From the NCBI RefSeq assembly GCF_018613415.1, contig NZ_JAGGQG010000019.1, forward strand, positions 197,143 through 261,142: a DNA stretch of 64,000 bases, given 5' to 3'. Position numbers and translations under genes: made by a program. The notes beneath the pieces are model-generated. The model was not told the DNA's origin. It did not search any database and saw only the letters and a program-made list of their open reading frames with translations. This document shows positions 1-7,985 of the stretch, piece by piece (position 1 is the first letter of the stretch; every line of letters starts with the position of its first letter). Origin of the DNA: Bacillus sp. ISL-18. GTDB taxonomy: Bacteria; Bacillota; Bacilli; Bacillales; Cytobacillaceae.

Positions 1-401
1 GATTTATGAATCGAGATGACTAAAGGTAAAAGAATTAAAATTCCCACTTCAAAAAATACAGGAATCCCAATAATAAAACCTGATAGCATCATGGCCCATG
101 GTAATTTGTTAACTCCAAAAACGCGTATAAAGTATTCGGCTATCTGCATGCCCGCTCCAAAGTCTGACATCATTTTACCTAGAATGGTTCCTAAAGCCAA
201 AATGCCGATTAAATGTCCAAGAACCCCGCCTACCCCCGTTTCATAGGCAGCCACAATTTTATCAAGTGATAACCCTGATACTAATGCTAAAAATAAACTG
301 GCCACTAGCAAGCTAATAAAAGCGTGCCATTTAAACCATGATACTCCAAGAACAACGATGACAATTGACACGAGCGTCATCAGTAATAAAAAACTATCCA
401 T
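1..401 (-). CDS. GntP-family gluconate/organic-acid permease, N-terminal part
   Basis: Partial gene running off the left edge of the window; about 133 residues from the N-terminus are visible. The start is ATG at 401, preceded by a GA-rich GAGATGG stretch. The translation shows hydrophobic helices, a glycine-rich GVGGVLGHLIGILALG segment and the motif GIPVFFEVGILILLPL, which is characteristic of GntP permeases that import gluconate or related hydroxy acids by proton symport. It lies downstream of aspartase on the same strand but behind a terminator, so it is probably transcribed separately. The substrate cannot be told from this fragment; gluconate, glycerate or a C4 acid are all possible. 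Confidence 0.85.
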   Translation of the reverse strand, partial: MDSFLLLMTLVSIVIVVLGVSWFKWHAFISLLVASLFLALVSGLSLDKIVAAYETGVGGVLGHLIGILALGTILGKMMSDFGAGMQIAEYFIRVFGVNKLPWAMMLSGFIIGIPVFFEVGILILLPLVISIHK

Positions 402-500
402 ACAAACACCATCTCATCGATCTTGTTGTTGTCTATCACTCTTATTGTAAACATTTGTACTATTAAAATTCGGTTTTTATTAAATAGGAAACGTTGAAAT

Positions 501-539
501 AAAAAAGCCTTCATCCGAAAAAATTTAAGGATAAGGGCT
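501..539 (-). terminator. Rho-independent terminator of aspA
   Basis: On the minus strand an 11-bp GC-containing stem (arms AGCCCTTATCC and GGATGAAGGCT with one mismatch/wobble) is followed by a run of T. It lies just after the aspartase stop codon. Confidence 0.8.
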
Positions 540-546
540 CATTTAA

Positions 547-1965
547 TTAATCTCGATCTAAAAGCACAGCACCAGCTATTCCTGGTTTTGTCATTTCAAA
601 TATATTTAAGATAAGGTCTAATTCTTCTTCCGTCAGCACATCATGCTGCAAACATAATTCGCGAACCGATTTTCCACTGACAATCGCTTCTCTGGCAATT
701 CTAGCAGCCACTTCATAACCCAAATGCGGATTGACTGCAGTAATAATTCCGACACTTTTTTCTACATATTCTTTTAAACGCGCTTCATTTGCTTCAATTC
801 CCTTTAGGCAAAAATCAGTAAAGGAACGGAAGCCATTATTCATAATACTGATTGACTGAAGTAAATTAAACACCAATACAGGCTCCATCACATTCAATTC
901 CAGTTGACCAGCTTCTGAAGCCAGACAGATGGTATGGTCGTTTCCGATTACCTGGAAGGCAATTTGGTTAATCAGTTCCGGCATGACCGGGTTTACTTTT
1001 CCTGGCATGATGGATGAACCTGGCTGGCGCGCTGGCAAATGAATTTCCCCAAGTCCAGCTCGCGGACCAGAAGCCATTAAACGCAGGTCATTGGCTATTT
1101 TCGACATATTCATCATACAAACTTTTAATGCAGCCGAAACCTCGGTATAGGCATCCGTATTTTGAGTCGCATCGACGAGATGTTCAGCATTGACTAATGG
1201 GAGTCCGCTTATATCGGCTAACTCTTTTACCACATCTTTAATATATTGGGGATCGGCATTTAAACCTGTCCCAACTGCTGTAGCACCCATATTGACCTCA
1301 TATAAATGTTTTTTCGAATTTGAAATCCGCTTTATATCTCGTTCAACAACACGTGAGTATGCTTCAAATTCTTGTCCAAGGCGGATCGGAACGGCATCCT
1401 GCAGGTGGGTTCGTCCCATTTTGATAACGTTTTCAAATTGTTTCGCCTTCTCCCTAAAAACCGTAAGCATATCATTCATCGTATCAAGTAATTTCTCCAG
1501 TAATATTAGAGAAGAGATATGAATGGCTGTCGGGAATACATCATTCGTAGATTGTGACATATTGACATGCGTATTTGGACTTAAGTGAATATAAGCACCT
1601 TTGGCATGACCCAGTAATTCAAGTGCACGATTGGCGATCACTTCATTTGCGTTCATGTTCATCGATGTCCCCGCGCCACCTTGAATCGGATCGACAATAA
1701 ATTGGTCATTCCACTTACCAGCAATCACCTCATCAGCTGCTTGACAAATAACCTCACCAAGCCCTGAATATAACCTTTTGGTATTCATATTGGCTTTTGC
1801 AGCCGCTTTTTTTACCATTGCCAATGCTTTGATTAATTCTTCGTGAATGGAGTACCCAGTAATCGGGAAATTCTCAACCGCCCTAAGTGTTTGGATTCCA
1901 TAATAAGCGTCCAGTGGGATTTCTTTTTTCCCTAAGAAGTCTTGTTCGGTTCTGTTTGTAATCAT
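547..1965 (-). CDS. aspA: Aspartate ammonia-lyase (aspartase)
   Basis: Predicted to convert L-aspartate to fumarate and ammonia in the cytoplasm. The 472-residue length is typical of bacterial aspartases. The fumarase/aspartase superfamily signature GSSIMPGKVNP is present at roughly residues 318-328, and the N-terminal active-site region includes GGAGTSMNMNANE and SQSTNDVFPT. The aspartase assignment over fumarase rests on the overall sequence resemblance (for example the NANEVIANRALE stretch). The start ATG at 1965 has a strong AAAAGGAGATAG ribosome binding site. A terminator follows directly, so the gene looks monocistronic. The adjacent downstream GntP permease may be functionally unrelated. 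Confidence 0.95.
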   Translation of the reverse strand: MITNRTEQDFLGKKEIPLDAYYGIQTLRAVENFPITGYSIHEELIKALAMVKKAAAKANMNTKRLYSGLGEVICQAADEVIAGKWNDQFIVDPIQGGAGTSMNMNANEVIANRALELLGHAKGAYIHLSPNTHVNMSQSTNDVFPTAIHISSLILLEKLLDTMNDMLTVFREKAKQFENVIKMGRTHLQDAVPIRLGQEFEAYSRVVERDIKRISNSKKHLYEVNMGATAVGTGLNADPQYIKDVVKELADISGLPLVNAEHLVDATQNTDAYTEVSAALKVCMMNMSKIANDLRLMASGPRAGLGEIHLPARQPGSSIMPGKVNPVMPELINQIAFQVIGNDHTICLASEAGQLELNVMEPVLVFNLLQSISIMNNGFRSFTDFCLKGIEANEARLKEYVEKSVGIITAVNPHLGYEVAARIAREAIVSGKSVRELCLQHDVLTEEELDLILNIFEMTKPGIAGAVLLDRD

Positions 1966-2261
1966 AGCTTTCTATCTCCTTTTTATAAACCAACTATCCT
2001 CACAAAAAAATAATAACAATAAAAATTGACTCTGTCTCTACTTTTGGTCATAATTCTCGGACAAATCCAAAATTGTTCTGTTAAAATAATAACATTTCGA
2101 GATACGTTATAAACTTAAATTTAATCTTGCCAAATAATCCATCATTTTGTCATAAAATCTAACAGAAGGAATGAAGGTTTCATGTCGGTTTTTAATAACA
2201 ATGTAGAATTTTGTCATAATCTTTGTTTTACTAATATCTTATATTACTAAGTTATTCATGT

Positions 2262-2292
2262 TATAATCATCACAATATTATTTCAATATTGT
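2262..2292 (+). promoter_or_regulatory. Putative promoter -10 and operator of the P450 gene
   Basis: A TATAAT box at 2262-2267 is followed at once by a perfect 8-bp inverted repeat, ACAATATT at 2272-2279 and AATATTGT at 2285-2292, with a 5-bp spacer. No good -35 box was found. A closely related repeat lies upstream of the marR gene at 5473-5487, which suggests a shared repressor. The stretch 1966-2261 otherwise holds only AT-rich sequence. Confidence 0.5.
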
Positions 2293-2341
2293 AAAATTTA
2301 AAAATATGAAGGCAATTCGAAAGTGAGGTTTACTAGTTGAA

Positions 2342-4759
2342 ATGGTAACAACTACTCTTGGAATTATTCCACAACCCAAAACGTACGGCCCGCTTGGCAA
2401 TCTCCCACAACTAGATTTACATCAGCCATCTCAATCCATTATGAAAGTTTCCTATGAATATGGTCCCATTTTTAAACTGAAATTCCCTACCGGCACAGGT
2501 ATTTTTATATCCTCTGCTGACTTAGTGGAAGATGCATCCGATGAGTCCCGTTTTGATAAGCTGGTCAATGCCCCATTACAGAAGGTACGGGCATTTTCTG
2601 GGGATGGCTTGTTTACAAGCTGGACCAAAGAGGATAATTGGCGCAAGGCCCATAACATTCTTCTTCCCAGCTTTAGCCAAAGTGCCATGAAGGGTTATCA
2701 TTCCATGATGGTTGACATTGCCTTGCAGCTCGTACAAAAATGGTCGCGGCTTAATTCGGATGAGAGTATTAATGTTCCTGAAGATATGACAAGGCTTACA
2801 CTAGATACCATTGGCTTATGCGGTTTCAATTATCGCTTTAATAGTTTCTATCGTGAAAAGCCACACCGCTTTATTAAAAGTATGGGACGTGCCCTAGACG
2901 AAGCAATGAATCAAAGTAACCGTCTCGGCGTTCAAGACAAGCTGCTAATCAAAAAAAAGCGCCAGTTTAACCGTGATATCGAGTACATGTTTTCTCTAGT
3001 GGATCGAATTATCGAAGAGAGAAAACAAAGTGAAAGCCATGATGCAGAAGATTTACTATCCCGTATGCTAGATTGTGCAGACTCGGTCACAGGTGAAAAA
3101 CTAAGCGATGAAAATATTCGTTATCAAATTATTACGTTTTTAATTGCAGGACACGAAACCACAAGCGGGTTGCTATCCTTTGCCCTTTATTTCTTAATGA
3201 AACACCCAGAAGTTCTGGCCAAAGCTTATGAAGAAGTGGACCATGTTCTGACAAGCCCGATCCCAACCTATCAGCAAATCCGCCAATTAAAGTATATTCG
3301 AATGATTTTAAATGAATCTTTAAGACTCTGGCCAACCGCTCCGCTTTTCTCTTTGTACGCCAAGGAGGATACATTGTTAGCAGGAACCTATCCGCTTAAG
3401 CGAAGAGATGTAGTCAATATTTTATTGCCAGTACTGCATCGCGACCCCAAAGCCTGGGGTGATGATGCTGAAAAATTTATTCCCGAACGGTTTGCCGATC
3501 CTAAAAAGATACCACACCACGCTTTCAAACCATTTGGTAATGGACAACGCGCTTGTATCGGACAGCAATTTGCCTTACATGAGGCTACCCTGTTAATCGG
3601 GATGATTTTAAAACAGTTTGAGTTAATTGATCATACGAACTATCAATTGAAAATTAAAGAGACGTTAACATTTAAACCGGATGAATTATACATAAAAGTT
3701 CAACCGCGTAATTATGAGTCCCCTGTTCCTTTTTTGCAGGAAACACCACGTTCACCTATTATGGGGGTAGAAAACAGATTTCAAACAGAGAAGAATAGTC
3801 AACTGCCTGCTTTCTCCCATGCTACACCACTGTTAGTGTTGTATGGATCAAATATGGGAACGGCGGAAGGGCTTGCCCATGATTTATCTGTAACAGCGCG
3901 TTTCAAAGGATTCCAAAGTGAGGTTGCCCCTCTCGATGAGTTTGTTGGCAAACTTCCAAGACAAGGGACAGTTTTCATTATCTGTTCTTCTTATAATGGT
4001 AACCCGCCAAAAAATGCTCGTAAATTTGTGAAATGGTTAAAAGAAGCGGAGAGTGAATCACTATCATCCATCAGGTTTGCCGTGTTTGGCTGCGGTGATA
4101 CAAATTGGGCAAGTACTTATCAAAGTATTCCTACCCTCATTGATGAAAAGCTTGCTGAAAAAGGAGCGAGCCGTATCGTTCAGAAAGGTCAGGGAGATGC
4201 GAATGCGGATTTTGAAAACCAATTCGAAACATGGCACGAGCAATTGTGGCCCGCTGTTTTTAATGCGTTGGAAATCGAGGATAGCGAAAAAAGAGCAGAG
4301 AACTCACTTTCGATTCAATTTATCAGCTTGCAGAAGAACCAAGATTTTCAGCAAATGGCTGCGCCTATGGACACTCTTCAAACCGCTCCACTGCCTCAGA
4401 ATTCATCTGAACTAGTTGAACGTGTATTGAAACGATATGCTTTGGAGAGCAACGAACAACTAATCCTATCCGGAGACAAGGAAAAAATGTTCCATCTTCC
4501 ACTTGATTTCCCTATACGGACTTGGGATCTCTTAACATATAGTGTGAATCTGGAAGAAAGAGTTACGCAGCTCCAGCTTCGCGAATTGATTGAATGGACA
4601 GTCTGCCCTCCTCACAAAAAAGAATTGGAGCAGCTTGAAAAAAGTGAAGAAATGATTGCTCAAAAAGGGATGACCATGCTGGATTTACTAGAGAAGTACC
4701 CGGCCTGCGAACTTCCTTTTGAACGGTTTATCCAAATGTTGTCACCTTTAAAAGGGTAA
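2342..4759 (+). CDS. CYP102-like P450 with fused flavodoxin domain and truncated reductase
   Basis: Resembles the self-sufficient fatty-acid hydroxylases of the CYP102 family (P450 BM3, YetO, YrhJ). The heme domain spans about residues 1-480, with the I-helix AGHETTS at 269 and the heme-ligand Cys405 in FGNGQRACIG. An FMN flavodoxin domain follows at about 495-645 (YGSNMGTAEG, SYNGNPP, FGCGDTNW). CYP102 proteins are normally near 1050 residues; this one has 805. The connecting region appears to have lost about 35-40 residues near 675-690 (compared with remembered BM3 sequence), and the protein stops at LSPLKG, just before the FAD-binding RxYS motif. The rest of the FAD domain and the whole NADPH domain are absent. 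It therefore cannot accept electrons from NADPH in cis; it may be a decaying gene, or may use another reductase. The downstream DNA is a repeat array, not reductase remnants. Confidence 0.85.
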   Translation: MVTTTLGIIPQPKTYGPLGNLPQLDLHQPSQSIMKVSYEYGPIFKLKFPTGTGIFISSADLVEDASDESRFDKLVNAPLQKVRAFSGDGLFTSWTKEDNWRKAHNILLPSFSQSAMKGYHSMMVDIALQLVQKWSRLNSDESINVPEDMTRLTLDTIGLCGFNYRFNSFYREKPHRFIKSMGRALDEAMNQSNRLGVQDKLLIKKKRQFNRDIEYMFSLVDRIIEERKQSESHDAEDLLSRMLDCADSVTGEKLSDENIRYQIITFLIAGHETTSGLLSFALYFLMKHPEVLAKAYEEVDHVLTSPIPTYQQIRQLKYIRMILNESLRLWPTAPLFSLYAKEDTLLAGTYPLKRRDVVNILLPVLHRDPKAWGDDAEKFIPERFADPKKIPHHAFKPFGNGQRACIGQQFALHEATLLIGMILKQFELIDHTNYQLKIKETLTFKPDELYIKVQPRNYESPVPFLQETPRSPIMGVENRFQTEKNSQLPAFSHATPLLVLYGSNMGTAEGLAHDLSVTARFKGFQSEVAPLDEFVGKLPRQGTVFIICSSYNGNPPKNARKFVKWLKEAESESLSSIRFAVFGCGDTNWASTYQSIPTLIDEKLAEKGASRIVQKGQGDANADFENQFETWHEQLWPAVFNALEIEDSEKRAENSLSIQFISLQKNQDFQQMAAPMDTLQTAPLPQNSSELVERVLKRYALESNEQLILSGDKEKMFHLPLDFPIRTWDLLTYSVNLEERVTQLQLRELIEWTVCPPHKKELEQLEKSEEMIAQKGMTMLDLLEKYPACELPFERFIQMLSPLKG

Positions 4760-4818
4760 ATTACTGACGCTTCTCCGGTTGTTGGCGAATCACTCCAATT
4801 TACTGGCGTTTGGCACCT

Positions 4819-4941
4819 GGTTATTGGCGGTTCACTCATTTCTCTGGCGCATAGCACACGGTTACTGGCGATTCACTCATTTCTCTGGCGCATAGCACAC
4901 GGTTACTGGCGATTCACTCATTTCTCTGGCGCATAGCACAC
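4819..4941. repeat. Three tandem 41-bp repeats
   Basis: Three consecutive 41-bp units at 4819-4859, 4860-4900 and 4901-4941. The last two are identical and the first differs at two positions. Each carries TTACTGGCG and CTCTGGCGCATAGC. More degenerate copies of the TTACTGGCG core occur on both sides (4760-4818 and 4942-4955). The array lies between the 3' ends of the convergent P450 and marR genes and directly follows the premature end of the P450 reading frame. Confidence 0.9.
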
Positions 4942-4978
4942 GCTTACTGGCGAATTCCAGCTAACGACGATCACAATT

Positions 4979-5016
4979 AAAAAGAGGTAACCAACTCATC
5001 GGTTGCCTCTTTTTCT
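4979..5016. terminator. Bidirectional terminator between P450 and marR
   Basis: A 12-bp hairpin with arms AAAGAGGTAACC and GGTTGCCTCTTT is flanked by A-rich sequence on the left and TTTTT on the right, so it can end transcription from both convergent genes. Confidence 0.85.
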
Positions 5017-5032
5017 ATCAGTGGTGACAAAT

Positions 5033-5461
5033 TTACCGTTCTAAAAAAGAATAGTTAAATTTTCTTAGCAGCTCTCCAAAAACCCGGCACTCCTCTTCCG
5101 GCCAATCTTGAAGTAACTCTGTGATGCGTTCGAAACGTGCCTGCATATGTTCATTAAGTACTTTTTTTCCTAACTCAGTAATTTCAAACGTATATGCTCT
5201 TCCATCTAACGGGTCAGGTATCTTATATAAATAACCTTTCTGCTCTAAAGCAGCGGCTTGTCTGCTTACCGTTGATATATCCAGTTGAAATTCACCCGAT
5301 AACACCTTTACGCCGACTGCCCCTTTCATGACGATACGACGAAGTAACAGGTAAGCAGATCGGTCAAGACTCCCAACTTTCTTATGGTTATTATCAGAAG
5401 TCGTTCGTCGGAGCAAGATCGCTAATTCAAGTTCGATCATTTCTAGGGCATTTTCATTCAT
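5033..5461 (-). CDS. MarR-family transcriptional regulator
   Basis: A 142-residue winged-helix regulator. The core GVKVLSGEFQLDISTVSRQAAALEQKGYL is the recognition-helix region, and RAYTFEITELGKKVL is the wing and following helix typical of MarR. ATG at 5461 is preceded by TGAGGTTATAAA. The gene is divergent from the MFS transporter at 5638, whose promoter contains a palindrome suited to a MarR dimer, so it most likely represses that exporter and itself. A second palindrome type is shared between its own upstream region and that of the P450 gene. The inducing ligand is unknown; phenolic or lipophilic compounds are common for the family. Confidence 0.88.
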   Translation of the reverse strand: MNENALEMIELELAILLRRTTSDNNHKKVGSLDRSAYLLLRRIVMKGAVGVKVLSGEFQLDISTVSRQAAALEQKGYLYKIPDPLDGRAYTFEITELGKKVLNEHMQARFERITELLQDWPEEECRVFGELLRKFNYSFLER

Positions 5462-5472
5462 TTTATAACCTC

Positions 5473-5487
5473 ACAATATTCAATATT
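5473..5487. promoter_or_regulatory. Inverted repeat upstream of marR
   Basis: ACAATATT followed after one base by AATATT lies 12 bases upstream of the marR start codon. It repeats the arms of the element at 2272-2292 before the P450 gene. A role as an autoregulatory operator is inferred. Confidence 0.4.
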
Positions 5488-5552
5488 CCTACACATTATC
5501 ATATCATAATCATAATTCAATTTTATTTTCTCGTCAGCAACAGAAAACATCA

Positions 5553-5609
5553 TTGACGTAGAGGAAAATAGTTGTATAATACAATCATATACTTTCATCA
5601 TACAACTAT
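5553..5609 (+). promoter_or_regulatory. Sigma-A promoter with overlapping MarR-type operator
   Basis: TTGACG at 5553-5558 and TATAAT at 5575-5580 are separated by 16 bp. The -10 box lies inside a perfect palindrome, TTGTAT-A-ATACAA at 5572-5584, and a further half-site ATACAACTAT at 5600-5609 mirrors ATAGTTGTAT at 5568-5577. Binding of the divergent MarR protein here would directly block the promoter. Confidence 0.75.
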
Positions 5610-5637
5610 ATCAAACAATTAAAAAGGAGAGATGTGA

Positions 5638-6870
5638 ATGTCATCCACACCGCACTCGATTGCGTCAACGTCAAAACAAGAGGTACAACCATCATTATTA
5701 ACACAGCCAAAATCAGTATGGGCCGTGTTTTTCGCCTGTATCATTGCTTTCATGGGTTTAGGCTTAGTCGATCCCATCTTACCTGCTATTGCAGAACAAT
5801 TGCACGCCACACATAGTCAAGTGACCTTACTGTTCACTAGCTACAATGCGGTTATGGCAGTCGCTATGCTCATCACCGGGATGATTTCTTCAAGGCTCGG
5901 CATTAAGTGGACCCTGCTTTCCGGCATTGTCATCATTGCTGTCTTTTCCGCACTTGGAGGATTTTCAAACGGAATATGGTCCCTCGTAAGTCTTCGCGGC
6001 GGTTGGGGATTAGGAAATGCTTTGTTCGTTGCAACTGCACTTGCAGCCATTGTCTCGCTATCCAATAGCGGAACAGCCAAGGCCATTATTTTGTATGAAG
6101 CGGCAATTGGTCTGGGTATTTCTGTAGGGCCGCTGCTTGGCGGCTGGTTAGGGGCAATGTCCTGGAGAGGACCGTTTCTCGGTGTTGCCGTCCTAATGGT
6201 CGTAGCATTTATTGGATTAATCATATTAATGCCAAAGTCACAACAAAATCAACAATCTAACCAGGCAAAAACATCTATTCTTGACCCATTCCGCGCCCTC
6301 AAACACCGTTCATTACTAGTCTTTGGAATTGCGGCAGCCCTTTATAATTTTGGCTTTTTCACGCTGCTCGCCTATGCTCCGTTTGTCATGGGATTGGATG
6401 AACATGGACTGGGCTTTGTATTCCTAGGATGGGGGATCTTACTTGCGATTACCTCTGTTTTTATGGCTCCCGAATTACAAGCCAGGTTTGGAACCATTAA
6501 ATCAATGTGTGCGATGTTAGTGATGTTCGGTATTCTACTTTTTGTGATGGGTACATGGACATCTTCACAAGCAGTTATAATTACTTGTGTTATTGCCGCT
6601 GGTGCATTATTAGGTAATAATAATACACTCATTACTACTGCAGTAATGAATGCCGCTCCTGTACAACGCTCAACAGCGTCAGCCGCGTACAGCTTCCTCC
6701 GCTTTATCGGCGGTGCAATTGCCCCCTTTATGGCAGGTAAGCTTGCAGAAATTTATAATCCGTCTGTTCCTTTTATTGTTGGCGGAGGTTTTGTCATCAT
6801 CTCTGTGCTGTTCATATTACTAAACAAAAAGCACATTAACCATGTTGATGATGTTGAATTAGGTCATTAA
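5638..6870 (+). CDS. MFS drug/metabolite exporter
   Basis: A 410-residue major facilitator with about 12 predicted membrane helices. The first helix contains GLGLVDPILPAI, as in Bacillus multidrug-type MFS proteins. The loop 2-3 region GMISSRLGIKWT replaces the classical GxLaDrxGrr motif, and the helix-5 region GPLLGGWLGAMSWRGPF fits motif C of drug:H+ antiporters. It has a long polar N-terminus of about 25 residues. Start ATG 5638 is preceded by AAAAAGGAGAGATGTGA. It is divergent from and probably controlled by the MarR protein. Efflux of a toxic compound is the likely role; the substrate is not deducible. Confidence 0.85.
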   Translation: MSSTPHSIASTSKQEVQPSLLTQPKSVWAVFFACIIAFMGLGLVDPILPAIAEQLHATHSQVTLLFTSYNAVMAVAMLITGMISSRLGIKWTLLSGIVIIAVFSALGGFSNGIWSLVSLRGGWGLGNALFVATALAAIVSLSNSGTAKAIILYEAAIGLGISVGPLLGGWLGAMSWRGPFLGVAVLMVVAFIGLIILMPKSQQNQQSNQAKTSILDPFRALKHRSLLVFGIAAALYNFGFFTLLAYAPFVMGLDEHGLGFVFLGWGILLAITSVFMAPELQARFGTIKSMCAMLVMFGILLFVMGTWTSSQAVIITCVIAAGALLGNNNTLITTAVMNAAPVQRSTASAAYSFLRFIGGAIAPFMAGKLAEIYNPSVPFIVGGGFVIISVLFILLNKKHINHVDDVELGH

Positions 6871-6878
6871 ACGTGCGT

Positions 6879-6914
6879 AAAGGGATCTGTCTTTCTGACA
6901 GTCCCTTTTTCTTT
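6879..6914 (+). terminator. Terminator after the MFS gene
   Basis: The hairpin arms AAAGGGA-CTGTC and GACAG-TCCCTTT are followed by a T-run. Confidence 0.85.
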
Positions 6915-6931
6915 TTCCAATCTGTCATTAG

Positions 6932-7816
6932 TCAATGAATATCCCGCTTCTTAAAACGGCCCCCGCGAACTTCCGCAATGTCAGCAATCGCTAAAAATGC
7001 GGTTGGATCAATATCTTCAACAATGGTCGTAAGTTTTGATTCTTCTAAACGAGAAATGATACTGAAAATAACTTTCTTATCATCTCCTGTATAGGCACCT
7101 TCACCATTTAAGTAGGTTACTCCACGTCCTAACCGGTCATTCACGGCATTTCCGATTTCATCGGCATTGTCACTAATAATCCAGACCGATTTAGTTTCTT
7201 CGAGCCCTTGTACAACCGTATCGATTGCTTTCGAAGCAATAACATACGCTAATAACGAATACATGGCACGATCCCAGGTAAAGACAAAACCTGCTGCGCC
7301 TAAGATAAAAATATTCATAAACATGATGATTTGACCAACTGAAAAAGGAACCTTTTTGCTAATAACAAGAGCTAGGATTTCTGTGCCATCTAATGCCCCG
7401 CCATTACGAATGACAAGTCCCACTCCTATTCCTAAAATCATTCCGCCAAAAAGGGTGGCCAAGAGGATATCTTCTGTAAAAGGGGGAATGGGATGAAAAA
7501 ACGAAGTGAAAATGGATAATACGATAATTCCATAAACAGTTGAAAATGCAAAGGTTTTTCCCATTTGTTTGTAACCTAGATATACAAAAGGCAGGTTCAA
7601 AATAAATAGAAAGATTCCTAATTTCCATCCGGTTAGATGTGCTAGCATGATGGAGATACCGGTGATCCCCCCATCAATTACGTGGTTCGGCACTAAAAAT
7701 ATTTCTAGTCCTGTTGCCATTAAAATTGCTCCAATGGTAATAGCGATGATTCGAAAAATAACCCTGCTCAGAGGCAGCTTACGATGCTGAAAATTTTCCT
7801 TTATCAATTCTGTCAT
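6932..7816 (-). CDS. YitT-family membrane protein with DUF2179 domain
   Basis: A 294-residue protein with five or six membrane helices at about residues 18-200 (YitT membrane domain, with VIDGGITGIS and RNGGALDGTEILAL) and a soluble C-terminal DUF2179 domain (about 205-285, including VTYLNGEGAYTGDDKKVIFSII). Bacilli carry several paralogues of this family. They are integral membrane proteins of unsettled function; the DUF2179 domain suggests ligand sensing. ATG at 7816 has TTAAGGAGAGGTTTA upstream. It is monocistronic by position, convergent with the MFS gene. Confidence 0.9.
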   Translation of the reverse strand: MTELIKENFQHRKLPLSRVIFRIIAITIGAILMATGLEIFLVPNHVIDGGITGISIMLAHLTGWKLGIFLFILNLPFVYLGYKQMGKTFAFSTVYGIIVLSIFTSFFHPIPPFTEDILLATLFGGMILGIGVGLVIRNGGALDGTEILALVISKKVPFSVGQIIMFMNIFILGAAGFVFTWDRAMYSLLAYVIASKAIDTVVQGLEETKSVWIISDNADEIGNAVNDRLGRGVTYLNGEGAYTGDDKKVIFSIISRLEESKLTTIVEDIDPTAFLAIADIAEVRGGRFKKRDIH

Positions 7817-7948
7817 TAAACCTCTCCTTAATCATTGTAATTTTCCATATGAACATCTTATCTAGTAGGAAAACCCATAATATGTTCTTTATATGATTAT
7901 ATCATATTTTCAACAAAATTTGAACCGTAGTTCATATTTTTCATAAAA

Positions 7949-7985
7949 GAAAAAGGGATTGCAGCCTCTGCAACCCCCTTTTCTT
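7949..7985 (-). terminator. Terminator of htpG
   Basis: On the minus strand a stem with arms AAAGGGGGTTGCAG and CTGCAATCCCTTT is followed by a T-rich stretch, beginning at the htpG stop codon. Confidence 0.85.

Noticed and set aside
1190..1522. 110-codon plus-strand frame inside aspA
   Set aside because: Antisense shadow of a well-identified gene; no ribosome binding site or recognisable domain.
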